A stretch of 64,000 bases of DNA, from positions 2,480,001 to 2,544,000 of the forward strand of contig OZ245869.1 in the NCBI GenBank assembly GCA_965229355.1, written 5' to 3'. A program made the translations under genes and the position numbers. The notes under the pieces were generated by a model. It was given only the letters and a program-made list of their open reading frames with translations. It was not told the DNA's origin and made no database searches. Every line of letters begins with the position of its first letter. The stretch's first letter is position 1. The stretch is from GCA-2737725 sp965229355 (lineage in GTDB: Bacteria; Pseudomonadota; Alphaproteobacteria; Rhodospirillales; Rhodospirillaceae). Positions 9,349-16,481 of the stretch are shown piece by piece.

Positions 9349-9462
9349 ATGACCTATCTTGAACTCGCCCCTGTCATCGACACCGTCTACGCCGTGGCGT
9401 TGGCTGTAATCTTGTTCATCATTGTGCGCCATCAGGCCAAACGCGATAAGCCGCAGGACTAA
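9349..9462 (+). CDS. 37-aa one-helix membrane protein, paralogue 1
   Basis: Unrecognised mini-protein beginning MTYLELAPVIDTV, then a hydrophobic helix (about residues 9-26) and a charged tail RHQAKRDKPQD. A near-perfect ribosome site, GGAGGAG, lies a few bases before the ATG, which strongly supports translation. A second gene at 10936 encodes a similar 39-aa protein; 14 of the first 28 positions are identical, including E5, A7-P8 and D11-T12-V13. Size, opening M-T-[FY]-x-E, single helix and charged tail recall Ldr-type type I toxins. It could equally be a small subunit of a membrane complex. It appears monocistronic. Confidence 0.75.
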   Translation: MTYLELAPVIDTVYAVALAVILFIIVRHQAKRDKPQD

Positions 9463-9562
9463 GTGCGCTTCAAAGCATTTTTTGCGCTGAAAGATGGATT
9501 GCGCGATCACGTCGTGCAATGACGCGTTAAGTTTGCAGCGGTTACAGTGGTCACAACACAAC

Positions 9563-9595
9563 ATGGATCACCCGGCTTGACCGGGTGATGACATG
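9563..9595. repeat. Palindromic element (perfect 9-bp stem)
   Basis: ATCACCCGG pairs perfectly with CCGGGTGAT around the loop CTTGA, with further flanking complementarity (CATG on both sides). It lies 100 bp after the 37-aa gene. This CACCCGG..CCGGGTG form resembles short palindromic intergenic repeats common in alphaproteobacteria. There is no T-run, so it is not a classical terminator, but it could stabilise a transcript end. Confidence 0.6.
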
Positions 9596-9672
9596 TCTCA
9601 GCGCATTGATAGTGCTTTATCCGGCGTCGTGCTTCGCGACCTCATGCCGTTTGCGCGGAAAATATCAACGGC

Positions 9673-10593
9673 TCAGGCAGGGTCGATCACGCAGGCATTG
9701 CTGTCATAGGCATCGCGGCAGAGGTTGCCCAACGTGGGGGTGTGTTCGTAGCTGCCGTCGTCTGAGGCATTTGCAGTTATAGGAGCTGCGTGCGTCCACA
9801 CCACAATTTTGCTGCCCCGTTTGTAGTGCTTCAGTAGGGCTTGCAACGTCTCGAACATGTGCGCATCGCGCAAGCCACGCACCTCGTTCAAGCTATAATA
9901 AAGCGCCCGGTAATATGTGGGGGCGTCGGCGAACAACTTTACAGTTTGGCCCGCATCTAAGAATTTTTCACTATCGTGCTCGGCATTGCGGCGATGCGCA
10001 TCCAGTGCGGCCACCAGCATATTTCGGATGCGTGCTTCTTGGACCAGGTAAACGCCCGCCGGCGGGGCTAAATCATCAATCGCGTTATCGCTATGGCCTG
10101 ACAAAAGAGCATCGAAGCGCTGGTGTGCGATGGCTGCGGCTTTCGGTGCCGTTGCATCTAAATCATTCAGGACGCTGCTTCTGGCGCTGGCGCTGTTGTA
10201 AAGATCCAGGCCATGAAAGGCGATGCGGTCGTTCAACTTGCGAGCTTCGTTAGTCTTGTGCAGCCAAGTGATGAGGCCTTGTAATTCAGGCGTATCGACA
10301 GCCTGCGCTGACGCAGAGGGTTTGTATTCAGCGTGACGAATATAGTGATCGGTGCGTGCGGCTTGGGCCCAGTCTTGATCAATCGCGACGATGTTAAAGC
10401 CCTTTTCAGTGATCAGGGCCTGCGTGATGCGTTCGCGCGGCAGAGACGGGTCCAGTAAAACAACCGAAGCCTCACCAATGCGCGCCATAACCGCGTTCAG
10501 ATCGGTAATTTCGGGGTTGCTGTTGATGGTGTGCGAACTCAGGGGTGTCGGTGCAACATCTTCCTGTGGCTGGATGTAATTAAGTTTAGCCAT
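9673..10593 (-). CDS. Erythromycin-esterase-like protein lacking catalytic motif
   Basis: Member of the EreA/EreB-like superfamily, 306 residues from ATG 10593, which has GGAG 10 bases upstream. An in-frame ATG at 10617 has no ribosome site. Family landmarks are ITQALITEKGFNIVAIDQDW, FHGLDLYNSASAR, YYRALYYSLNEVRGLRDAHM with FETL, and VVWTHAAP. The core GEATHGT-x-EFY block that normally precedes the first landmark is replaced by the shorter LLDPSLPRE, which removes the catalytic Glu and His. The usual HNxHI near the end reads HAAPI. Esterase activity is therefore unlikely. It lies on the minus strand between the two paralogous small membrane protein genes, and its own promoter region faces the second one. 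Confidence 0.7.
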   Translation of the reverse strand: MAKLNYIQPQEDVAPTPLSSHTINSNPEITDLNAVMARIGEASVVLLDPSLPRERITQALITEKGFNIVAIDQDWAQAARTDHYIRHAEYKPSASAQAVDTPELQGLITWLHKTNEARKLNDRIAFHGLDLYNSASARSSVLNDLDATAPKAAAIAHQRFDALLSGHSDNAIDDLAPPAGVYLVQEARIRNMLVAALDAHRRNAEHDSEKFLDAGQTVKLFADAPTYYRALYYSLNEVRGLRDAHMFETLQALLKHYKRGSKIVVWTHAAPITANASDDGSYEHTPTLGNLCRDAYDSNACVIDPA

Positions 10594-10935
10594 GGCCTTG
10601 CATCTCCGATTGATCACGCGTGTTGCAGTAACTCCTGAGAGCGAGCACCTGTTGCATCCTGGCGCATGAAATTCACGTCAGTGTGCTTGTTTCAGCACAC
10701 AAACCCACGATGAATCGAAAGCTATGTACGCATTGCGTGTGTGTGGTCGCATGAGCGTTGAGAGGTGTGGCAAGAATGAGGCGTGCCACAATGATTTCCA
10801 ATTGGTTAATCGACTTAAATGCGCAACCTGTATCGGGGGGCGTGCGTTATTTTCTCACTCTGTAGGCTTCAGAGATTGATGAGATCAGATGGTGCAGGCC
10901 GCACCGGTAAGTGCATTCAAACCTGGAGAGTGAAC
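10594..10935. other. 342-bp divergent intergenic region
   Basis: This separates the esterase-like gene from the 39-aa gene. It contains a hairpin GTGTGCT...AGCACAC at 10681-10700 and another, GGTGC...GCACC, at 10891-10905, the latter inside the probable leader of the 39-aa gene. No longer coding frame is supported: the frame from 10819 only becomes convincing at ATG 10936. A long structured leader would fit post-transcriptional control. Confidence 0.45.
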
Positions 10936-11055
10936 ATGACTTTTGTTGAATATGCCCCGATGCTTGATACAGTTTTGATGATCGCCCTGGCTGGCATTCT
11001 GTTGGCCGTTGTGCATCGCTACAATTCGCGCAAGGCACCGGCCGATCAAATCTAA
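10936..11055 (+). CDS. 39-aa one-helix membrane protein, paralogue 2
   Basis: Second copy of the small membrane protein family in this window: MTFVEYAPMLDTV, a hydrophobic helix (about 9-26), then basic/polar HRYNSRKAPADQI. GGAGAG lies 5 bases before the ATG. The match to the 37-aa protein at 9349 covers the whole N-terminus and helix, so both are likely real and functionally related. The frame extends upstream to 10819, but the extra residues are not conserved in the other copy. No known family is recognised. The type I toxin-like versus membrane-complex-subunit question is the same as for its paralogue. Confidence 0.75.
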   Translation: MTFVEYAPMLDTVLMIALAGILLAVVHRYNSRKAPADQI

Positions 11056-11077
11056 CGTCGCTCTTTTTTTGACGTCC

Positions 11078-11112
11078 GCAAGGCCCGTGCAAAATGATGC
11101 GCGGGCCTTCGC
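11078..11112 (+). terminator. Stem-loop after the 39-aa gene
   Basis: GCAAGGCCCGTGC and a near-complementary GCGCGGGCCTTCGC form a long stem with a short A-rich loop, 23 bp after the stop of the 39-aa gene. It lacks a downstream T-run (a T-run lies before it instead), so it may be a weak or factor-dependent terminator or a 3'-end stabiliser. Confidence 0.45.
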
Positions 11113-11340
11113 GTATCTGCGCTCTTAATATTATGTTGAGTTATTATTGTGTGAGTTATGGGCAGAGATGTTCTCCACATAACTCACCATTCCGCCCTGC
11201 AATTTCCCTGCAAATGCAGGAGCCGGTTTTAAAAACCAGGCTCACCATGGCCACGTTTTGGTTGTGAGCCGACACCCCCAACGACAACGTCAACCATCCC
11301 CCCCTACAGTCAGGGCATGTCGGGGACGGGAGGGGATGAT

Positions 11341-12207
11341 ATGCGATTTGGTTTTGCAATTTTGGGGTTGGCACTCATCAGCAGTGCATCGGTTTTGGCT
11401 GCAGGCTACACAGCCGGTGAACCCAAAGCGATTGCACGAGATGCACTTGCCAAAGCCGACTACGTCAAAGGCCGCGCGGCCTTTCAAGCGCGATGCAGTG
11501 CATGCCACACCGTCGGTGAAGGTACTGACCTCGCAGGGCCAAATCTGTTCGGCATGTTCAGCCGCCAAGTCGGAACCAAAGCTGATTTCGATTACTCGCC
11601 AACTTTGAAGAGCGCAAAATTCAAATGGACCCCTGGTCGTCTTGATGCCTGGCTGGCTGATCCGAAACACTATCTGCCCAACAACAACATGATGATCCCC
11701 GAACCGGTGCCCGAGAAGGACCGGCTGAACATGATCTCATTCATGATGGTCGAATCCGGTGCGGCGGACTGGCCGCGTCCGGTGATCGCCAATGCCAATG
11801 CGGCGACCGATACATCCAAGCCTTATTCTGAGCGCTATCCGAGCTTTTGGAATCAAATGATGTTCAACACCGTGCGCTATGCCTTCGAGCGTCCTGGGCA
11901 AAGCGAGTATGTGATTGACGTGTATTACAATCCCGATGGCACGGTTAGTTCGAACCAAAAAGGTGTGGATGGCTTCTGGCACATCAAAGAAGGTGGCCCA
12001 GGACCAGCGATGTTCTGCTATGCTCTGCACGGTTATGATGTGGAGCCTGGCGTGATGGTGGAATGTATTCCTATCGCTGCCATGTCGATCCCACGCTTTA
12101 ACGAGCGGCTGTGGAAGACCAAAGGCTACAAAGACCAAGTGATCAACGGCGGCATTCTGCCGGGGCGCCCACAGCAAAAGCAGGGGCCGGAGAAGAAAGC
12201 GGGTTAA
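11341..12207 (+). CDS. Two-domain c-type cytochrome
   Basis: Secreted monohaem cytochrome c of 288 residues. ATG 11341 is chosen because GGGAGGGGATGAT precedes it and it opens a clean signal peptide (MRFGFAILGLAL...VLAA). The first domain is a class I cytochrome with C52-x2-C55-H56 haem attachment and a likely Met ligand in NNNMM (about 117-118). After about residue 135 follows a roughly 130-residue domain I do not recognise, with WHIKEGG, GPAMFCYALHGYD and VECIPI. Its aromatic and cysteine content suggests a small beta domain. It lies 19 bp before a molybdopterin oxidoreductase gene, so it probably passes electrons to or from that enzyme or the respiratory chain. That link is inferred from position only. 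Confidence 0.8.
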   Translation: MRFGFAILGLALISSASVLAAGYTAGEPKAIARDALAKADYVKGRAAFQARCSACHTVGEGTDLAGPNLFGMFSRQVGTKADFDYSPTLKSAKFKWTPGRLDAWLADPKHYLPNNNMMIPEPVPEKDRLNMISFMMVESGAADWPRPVIANANAATDTSKPYSERYPSFWNQMMFNTVRYAFERPGQSEYVIDVYYNPDGTVSSNQKGVDGFWHIKEGGPGPAMFCYALHGYDVEPGVMVECIPIAAMSIPRFNERLWKTKGYKDQVINGGILPGRPQQKQGPEKKAG

Positions 12208-12226
12208 ACAAAATGAGTAAGGACCT

Positions 12227-14536
12227 GTGAGCGACAACGAGATAAAAAATAAAAACACAGGTTCCAAACCCGCAGGTGGATGGGCGGCGCTGAAGTCGAG
12301 TGCGGCCCACCTTTTGCAAAACGGCATTCCGTTCAAAGGCACGAAAACACTTCTGAACGTCAATCAGCCGGAAGGCTTTGATTGCCCAGGGTGTGCCTGG
12401 GGTGACCCAAAGCACACCTCTTCATTTGAGTTCTGCGAGAACGGCGTGAAAGCGGTCAGCTGGGAAGCGACTGCTAAAAGGTGCACGCCCGAAGTGATGG
12501 CCCAACACAAAGTGAGTTGGTTGGCGCAGCAGGATGATCACTATCTAGAAAGTCTGGGCCGTCTCACCGAGCCCATGATCTATGATGTGGAGAGCGATAT
12601 CTATAAGCCGATCAGTTGGGGGCAAGCCTTCAACGTCATCGGTGATGAGTTGCGCAGCTTGTCACATCCCGACGAAGCTATTTTTTATACCTCGGGGCGC
12701 ACCAGCAATGAAGCTGCGTTCCTGTGGCAGTTGTTTGTGCGCGAGTTCGGCACCAACAACCTGCCGGATTGCTCGAACATGTGCCACGAAGCGTCAGGCG
12801 TGGCGCTGACCGAAAGCATCGGCATCGGCAAAGGCACGATCCTTTTGGAAGATATGAAACTCGCTGATGCGATTTTCATTTTTGGGCAAAATCCCGGCAC
12901 TAATCACCCACGCATGCTGACGGATTTGAAAGAAGCCGCCGCGCGGGGTGCGAAGATCGTAACGGTGAACCCACTGCACGAGCGGGGTTTGCAAAAATTC
13001 GTCGACCCCAAGAATCCGGTCGAGATGATCGAGAATTTGGGTGGTGGCGGTGGTGCCAGCTTAAGCACGCATTATTTGCAAATTCAGATCGGTGGTGACT
13101 TAGCGCTGCTGAAGGGCATGATGAAGGTCATCATCGCCGCTGATGAAGAAGCTCGCGCGGCGGGGCGTAAGCCTGTTTTGGATGACGACTTCATTGCGCA
13201 ACACACGCAAGGTTTGGATGGGCTGATTGCGGATATCAAAGCCGAGCCATGGGATCGCATTCTGGCGCAAGCGGGTGTGACCAAGGACGAGATTGAAACC
13301 GCAGCCCATATCTACATGAAAGCCGAGCGCGTGATTTGCACGTGGGCCATGGGGCTCACGCAGCACACGTTGGGCGTGGAAACTATTCAGCAGATCGTCA
13401 ACTTGCTTTTGCTGCGCGGAAATATTGGCCGGGCTGGCACGGGGCCGTGCCCTGTGCGGGGACATTCCAACGTGCAGGGCGATCGCACGATGGGAATTAC
13501 TGAACTGCCCAAGACGCCGTTCCTCGACAGCTTAAAGCGCGTGTTCGATTTTGATCCCCCCACCAAGCCCGGCGTCAATGTGGTGGAAGCGATCAAATTG
13601 ATGGATGAAGGGAAAGCCAAAGTGCTGCTCAGCATGGGCGGTAACTTTGCTGCAGCGACACCTGATGCAGACCTTACATGGTCAGCGCTGCGCAAACTCA
13701 ATCTCACGGTTCACACCTCCACCAAGCTGAACCGCAGCCATCTTATCCACGGCAAGAGGGCGTTGATTCTACCCGCACTGGGCCGCACTGAAATCGACGT
13801 ACAGAAAACCGGCCGCCAAGCCATCACGGTTGAAGATTCCATGAGCATGGTTCACGCGAGCCAAGGCATGAATCGTCCAGCCTCGGTACATTTGCGATCT
13901 GAACCGTGGATCATTTCTGGCATTGCACTCGCAACACGGCCCGATTCAAAAATTCCATGGGCACAGTTCCGTGATGATTACCGCCTGATCCGTGAAAAGA
14001 TCGAAGCGGTGTTCTCGGATTTCGAGAACTACAATGAGCGCATTGGCCGGGCGGGCGGTTTTTATCTGGGCAACAGCGCGAAAGAGCGCATCTGGAAAAC
14101 CACAACCGGCAAAGCGAACTTTATCGCCACAGCATTGCCCGCGGAAACGGTGCGTGAAGCGGCGCAGAAACTGAGCGGCGCAAAAGTCTTCACGCTGATG
14201 ACGTTCCGGGCGCATGATCAATACAACACCACGGTCTATGCGCGGAATGATCGCTACCGCGGCATCAAGGACGAGCGCCGGGTGCTCTTTATCAATCAAG
14301 CTGATTTAAGCGCGCTCGGTTTCGCCGCTGATGATATCGTGGATATCGCCACAGTCTGGCACGACCAACGCGAGCGTGTGGCGCAAGGTTTCAGGCTTGT
14401 TCCTTATGATATTCCTGCGGGTTGCTTGGGGGCCTATTTCCCGGAAACCAATGTCCTCGTGCCTCTCGATAATCACGGGCCACGGTCTGGAACGCCCAGC
14501 AGCAAAAACATTCCTGTGATGCTGAGAAAATCATGA
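12227..14536 (+). CDS. FdhF/YdeP-type molybdopterin oxidoreductase
   Basis: Formate-dehydrogenase-like oxidoreductase of the YdeP group, 769 residues from a GTG preceded by AAGGA. The N-terminus has the YdeP pattern DCPGCAWGDPKH (C53, C56) with C70 in FEFCENG and C86, the probable [4Fe-4S] region. NMCHE (C186) falls where formate dehydrogenase has its Mo-ligating Sec or Cys. Molybdopterin-binding stretches include FGQNPGTNHPRM, MGLTQHTLGVETIQ and GRAGTGPCPVRGHSNVQGDRT (written in part). There is no Tat signal, so it is cytoplasmic. Substrate is unknown; E. coli YdeP is linked to acid resistance. It is flanked by cytochrome c (19 bp before) and an ABM protein (4-bp ATGA overlap after), in one operon. 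Confidence 0.88.
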   Translation: MSDNEIKNKNTGSKPAGGWAALKSSAAHLLQNGIPFKGTKTLLNVNQPEGFDCPGCAWGDPKHTSSFEFCENGVKAVSWEATAKRCTPEVMAQHKVSWLAQQDDHYLESLGRLTEPMIYDVESDIYKPISWGQAFNVIGDELRSLSHPDEAIFYTSGRTSNEAAFLWQLFVREFGTNNLPDCSNMCHEASGVALTESIGIGKGTILLEDMKLADAIFIFGQNPGTNHPRMLTDLKEAAARGAKIVTVNPLHERGLQKFVDPKNPVEMIENLGGGGGASLSTHYLQIQIGGDLALLKGMMKVIIAADEEARAAGRKPVLDDDFIAQHTQGLDGLIADIKAEPWDRILAQAGVTKDEIETAAHIYMKAERVICTWAMGLTQHTLGVETIQQIVNLLLLRGNIGRAGTGPCPVRGHSNVQGDRTMGITELPKTPFLDSLKRVFDFDPPTKPGVNVVEAIKLMDEGKAKVLLSMGGNFAAATPDADLTWSALRKLNLTVHTSTKLNRSHLIHGKRALILPALGRTEIDVQKTGRQAITVEDSMSMVHASQGMNRPASVHLRSEPWIISGIALATRPDSKIPWAQFRDDYRLIREKIEAVFSDFENYNERIGRAGGFYLGNSAKERIWKTTTGKANFIATALPAETVREAAQKLSGAKVFTLMTFRAHDQYNTTVYARNDRYRGIKDERRVLFINQADLSALGFAADDIVDIATVWHDQRERVAQGFRLVPYDIPAGCLGAYFPETNVLVPLDNHGPRSGTPSSKNIPVMLRKS

Positions 14537-14871
14537 GTGGTCCAGTAGCAATTGCAACAACACCCGAGCCGCCATACTACGCGGTGATCTTCACCTCGCT
14601 GCGAACAGAGGGTGATAACGGCTACGGCCTAACCGCAGATCGCATGGTCGAAATTGCACAAACCATGCCGGGCTACTTAGGCGTTGAATCCGCTCGCGAC
14701 GGATTAGGGATTACAGTGTGCTATTGGGAAACCCTAGAGCACATCGCGGCCTGGAAGGCGCAAGCCGAGCACGACATGGCGCAAAAGATGGGTCGCGAGC
14801 AATGGTACCAAGCCTATCATCTTCGCATTGCCAAAGTGGAACGCGCGTATGGCTTTAGTAGACCTGACTGA
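14533..14871 (+). CDS. Antibiotic biosynthesis monooxygenase (ABM)-domain protein
   Basis: 112-residue cytoplasmic protein with the ferredoxin-like ABM fold: YYAVIFTSLRTEGDNGYG, ...QTMPGYLGVESARDG, ITVCYWETLEHIAAWKAQAEH. Such proteins range from quinol monooxygenases to haem-binding or non-catalytic partners. The W-x-x-H pattern (WKAQAEH) is typical of the stress-associated members. Its start overlaps the stop of the YdeP-like gene (ATGA), implying translational coupling. It may protect or assist the oxidoreductase, but this is inference. The 3' end overlaps the next small gene by about 23 bp. Confidence 0.82.
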   Translation: MSGPVAIATTPEPPYYAVIFTSLRTEGDNGYGLTADRMVEIAQTMPGYLGVESARDGLGITVCYWETLEHIAAWKAQAEHDMAQKMGREQWYQAYHLRIAKVERAYGFSRPD

Positions 14872-15082
14872 AGACGAGCGTGCGATATTGCTGAGCCTGA
14901 CGACCACGCCCATTCAGGCGCGTACATTGGCCAAGCGTTTGGGGGTTGCCCAAAGCACGTTGTTCCGCTGTTTAATCTCTCTCGAAGACGCGCACTTCAT
15001 CGCGGTTGAAGCCGACGATGACCCCTTACGACGCTTCATCACCCTTACGCTGACCGGCGTAGCGAAAAAAGCCGCTCTTTGA
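14849..15082 (+). CDS. Small winged-helix protein
   Basis: 77-residue protein starting MALVDLTEDERAILLSL. The segment ARTLAKRLGVAQSTLFRCLISLEDAHFI is a classic helix-turn-helix followed by a wing-like RRFITLTLTGVAKK. It resembles a stripped-down MarR/IclR-type DNA-binding domain and is probably the local regulator of the cytochrome c-YdeP-ABM operon whose last gene it is. A frame extension to ATG 14828 exists; I prefer 14849 because the domain starts there. The stop codon lies in the loop of the following terminator. Confidence 0.65.
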   Translation: MALVDLTEDERAILLSLTTTPIQARTLAKRLGVAQSTLFRCLISLEDAHFIAVEADDDPLRRFITLTLTGVAKKAAL

Positions 15083-15101
15083 AATTTAGAGCGGCTCTTT
15101 T
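15070..15101. terminator. Bidirectional terminator between convergent regulators
   Basis: AGCCGCTCT pairs with AGAGCGGCT around a 9-base AT-rich loop. A-runs on the left and T-runs on the right make it work in both directions: for the winged-helix operon on the plus strand and the MarR gene on the minus strand. The plus-strand gene's TGA stop (15080-15082) lies inside the loop. Confidence 0.85.
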
Positions 15102-15520
15102 AAATTGTCGGTCAGCTTGGCCAATAACGAGAACACCATGTCCTGATCGGTGGTGCTCAGGTTCGCCATGGCTTGCGTCGCCACCTTGCGCGCTTCGTTC
15201 ATAATCGCTTCCTGAGCCGTCTTTGCTTTCTGCGTCAGGAAAATAAACGAGCGACGTTTATCGGTGGTGTCGGCATCGCGACGGATCAATCCGTCACGTT
15301 CCATGCGGTTCAAGGTGTTGGCCATGGTGGGCTGTTCAACGCCTATTCTTCGACAAAGGTCAGCCTGGGTCAGGCCATCCTTTTGGAAGAGCATCACCAA
15401 CGCCGGAAACTGGCCAGGTGCCACACCAAGGGGTGCTAATGCATCCTGCAGTCTGCGGTCGTAAAGCCGGTTTAACAAACCCAGTTGGTAGCCAAGCGAG
15501 TCTAGTCTACGGATCGCCAT
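15086..15520 (-). CDS. MarR-family transcriptional regulator
   Basis: Dimeric winged-helix DNA-binding regulator. From ATG 15520 it has 144 residues, the normal MarR length. The HTH is LTQADLCRRIGVEQPTMANT, followed by the wing DADTTDKRRSFIFLT with the conserved D-x-R-like tip. The frame extends to an ATG at 15598, which has some AAGGG before it but would overlap the upstream lipoprotein gene by 32 bp and adds no domain. Ligand and targets are unknown. The gene is co-directional with and just downstream of the small lipoprotein gene. It ends at the shared terminator. Confidence 0.88.
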   Translation of the reverse strand: MAIRRLDSLGYQLGLLNRLYDRRLQDALAPLGVAPGQFPALVMLFQKDGLTQADLCRRIGVEQPTMANTLNRMERDGLIRRDADTTDKRRSFIFLTQKAKTAQEAIMNEARKVATQAMANLSTTDQDMVFSLLAKLTDNLKEPL

Positions 15521-15566
15521 CGTTTTTTGATTTCCGTTCGGTATACCCGCCGATTTCTTCCGCTCT

Positions 15567-15899
15567 TCATCTGCGATTTTGATTGGCTGGTTGTACATAT
15601 CCCTTACTCTTCATGCATCTGGTGACTGACTTTTCATAACGATCAGACATGACCGTTTGATCCTTCAGTTCCAAAGGACTTAAGCCTCTGGGATCCATGG
15701 TTGCGTTCGGGCCGCGGGTCGCAAGGTCGTAGTCCGCACGAGTGGTTCCCCGCTCGGCCAAGGTATCACGCTCGGCTTCGCGTTCGCAGACTCTAAGGTC
15801 CGCATCTCTTTGCTGGGCGGTTTTCCCCGCCTGTTGCCAAGGTGTTCCCATGCAAGCTGCCAAGGGAAGGGCCAAGGCCACCAAAAGAGCGAATCTCAT
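15567..15899 (-). CDS. Small lipoprotein of unknown function
   Basis: 110-residue protein with a lipoprotein signal peptide: MRFALLVALALPLAAC, lipobox LAAC with Cys16. The mature part is hydrophilic with two further cysteines (VCEREAERDTL and RCMKSKGY) that may form a disulfide. The spacing C...C near the end with KGY is common in small outer-membrane-associated lipoproteins of alphaproteobacteria, but I recognise no named family. AGGTGG precedes the ATG. It is directly upstream of the MarR gene and likely co-transcribed with it. Confidence 0.75.
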   Translation of the reverse strand: MRFALLVALALPLAACMGTPWQQAGKTAQQRDADLRVCEREAERDTLAERGTTRADYDLATRGPNATMDPRGLSPLELKDQTVMSDRYEKSVTRCMKSKGYVQPANQNRR

Positions 15900-16040
15900 T
15901 GTCTCACCACCTGATTATAAAAATCAGGCACACATTGATCTGTTGACCAACGTCTGCCGGACCTGTTTGTTTCGTAAATACTTAGTCGTGACGTTAAGAA
16001 AGATACTGACATGGGTGAGGCATCACCATCCAGCGGACTC

Positions 16041-16460
16041 ATGAAGACCACATATTTCGAGGAATTAACCCTCGGAAAGTCTGCCACATTTACCAAAACG
16101 GTCACTGAGGCCGATATTCAAAAGTATGCCGAGGTTTCTGGAGATACGAACCCCATCCATCTCGACTCCGGTTATGCCGCCACTACGATGTTCAAGGAGC
16201 GGATTGCCCATGGCATGCTCTCGGCGGGGTTCATCTCGGCGGTCTTCGGTACGGTTATGCCAGGGCCTGGGGCAGTCTACGTGTCGCAGAATCTCCAATT
16301 CAAGCGCCCCGTGAAAATTGGCGATACGGTGACGGCGAAAGTGGAAGTCACCGGCACGGTGCCTGAAAAGAAATTCGTCACCTTCAAAACGCAATGCTTG
16401 GTCAACGACAAGGTGGTCATTGACGGTGAGGCGACACTCATGGTTCCTGCACGCGGCTAG
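16041..16460 (+). CDS. MaoC/PhaJ-like (R)-specific enoyl-CoA hydratase
   Basis: Hot-dog fold hydratase predicted to hydrate trans-2-enoyl-CoA to (R)-3-hydroxyacyl-CoA, as in polyhydroxyalkanoate precursor supply. From ATG 16041 it has 139 residues, close to PhaJ length. The catalytic D-x4-H is present in SGDTNPIHLD (D35, H40), and GMLSAGFIS and the YVSQNLQFKRPV strand follow as expected. An alternative ATG at 16011 has a somewhat better ribosome site and would add 10 residues. No PHA synthase is in the window, so general acyl-CoA metabolism is also possible. Confidence 0.85.
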   Translation: MKTTYFEELTLGKSATFTKTVTEADIQKYAEVSGDTNPIHLDSGYAATTMFKERIAHGMLSAGFISAVFGTVMPGPGAVYVSQNLQFKRPVKIGDTVTAKVEVTGTVPEKKFVTFKTQCLVNDKVVIDGEATLMVPARG

Positions 16461-16481
16461 GCTTCTTGCGGATTAATTTGA

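Noticed and set aside
11737..12363. 208-codon minus-strand frame over the cytochrome c end
   Set aside because: Shadow of the cytochrome and YdeP genes, no motifs.
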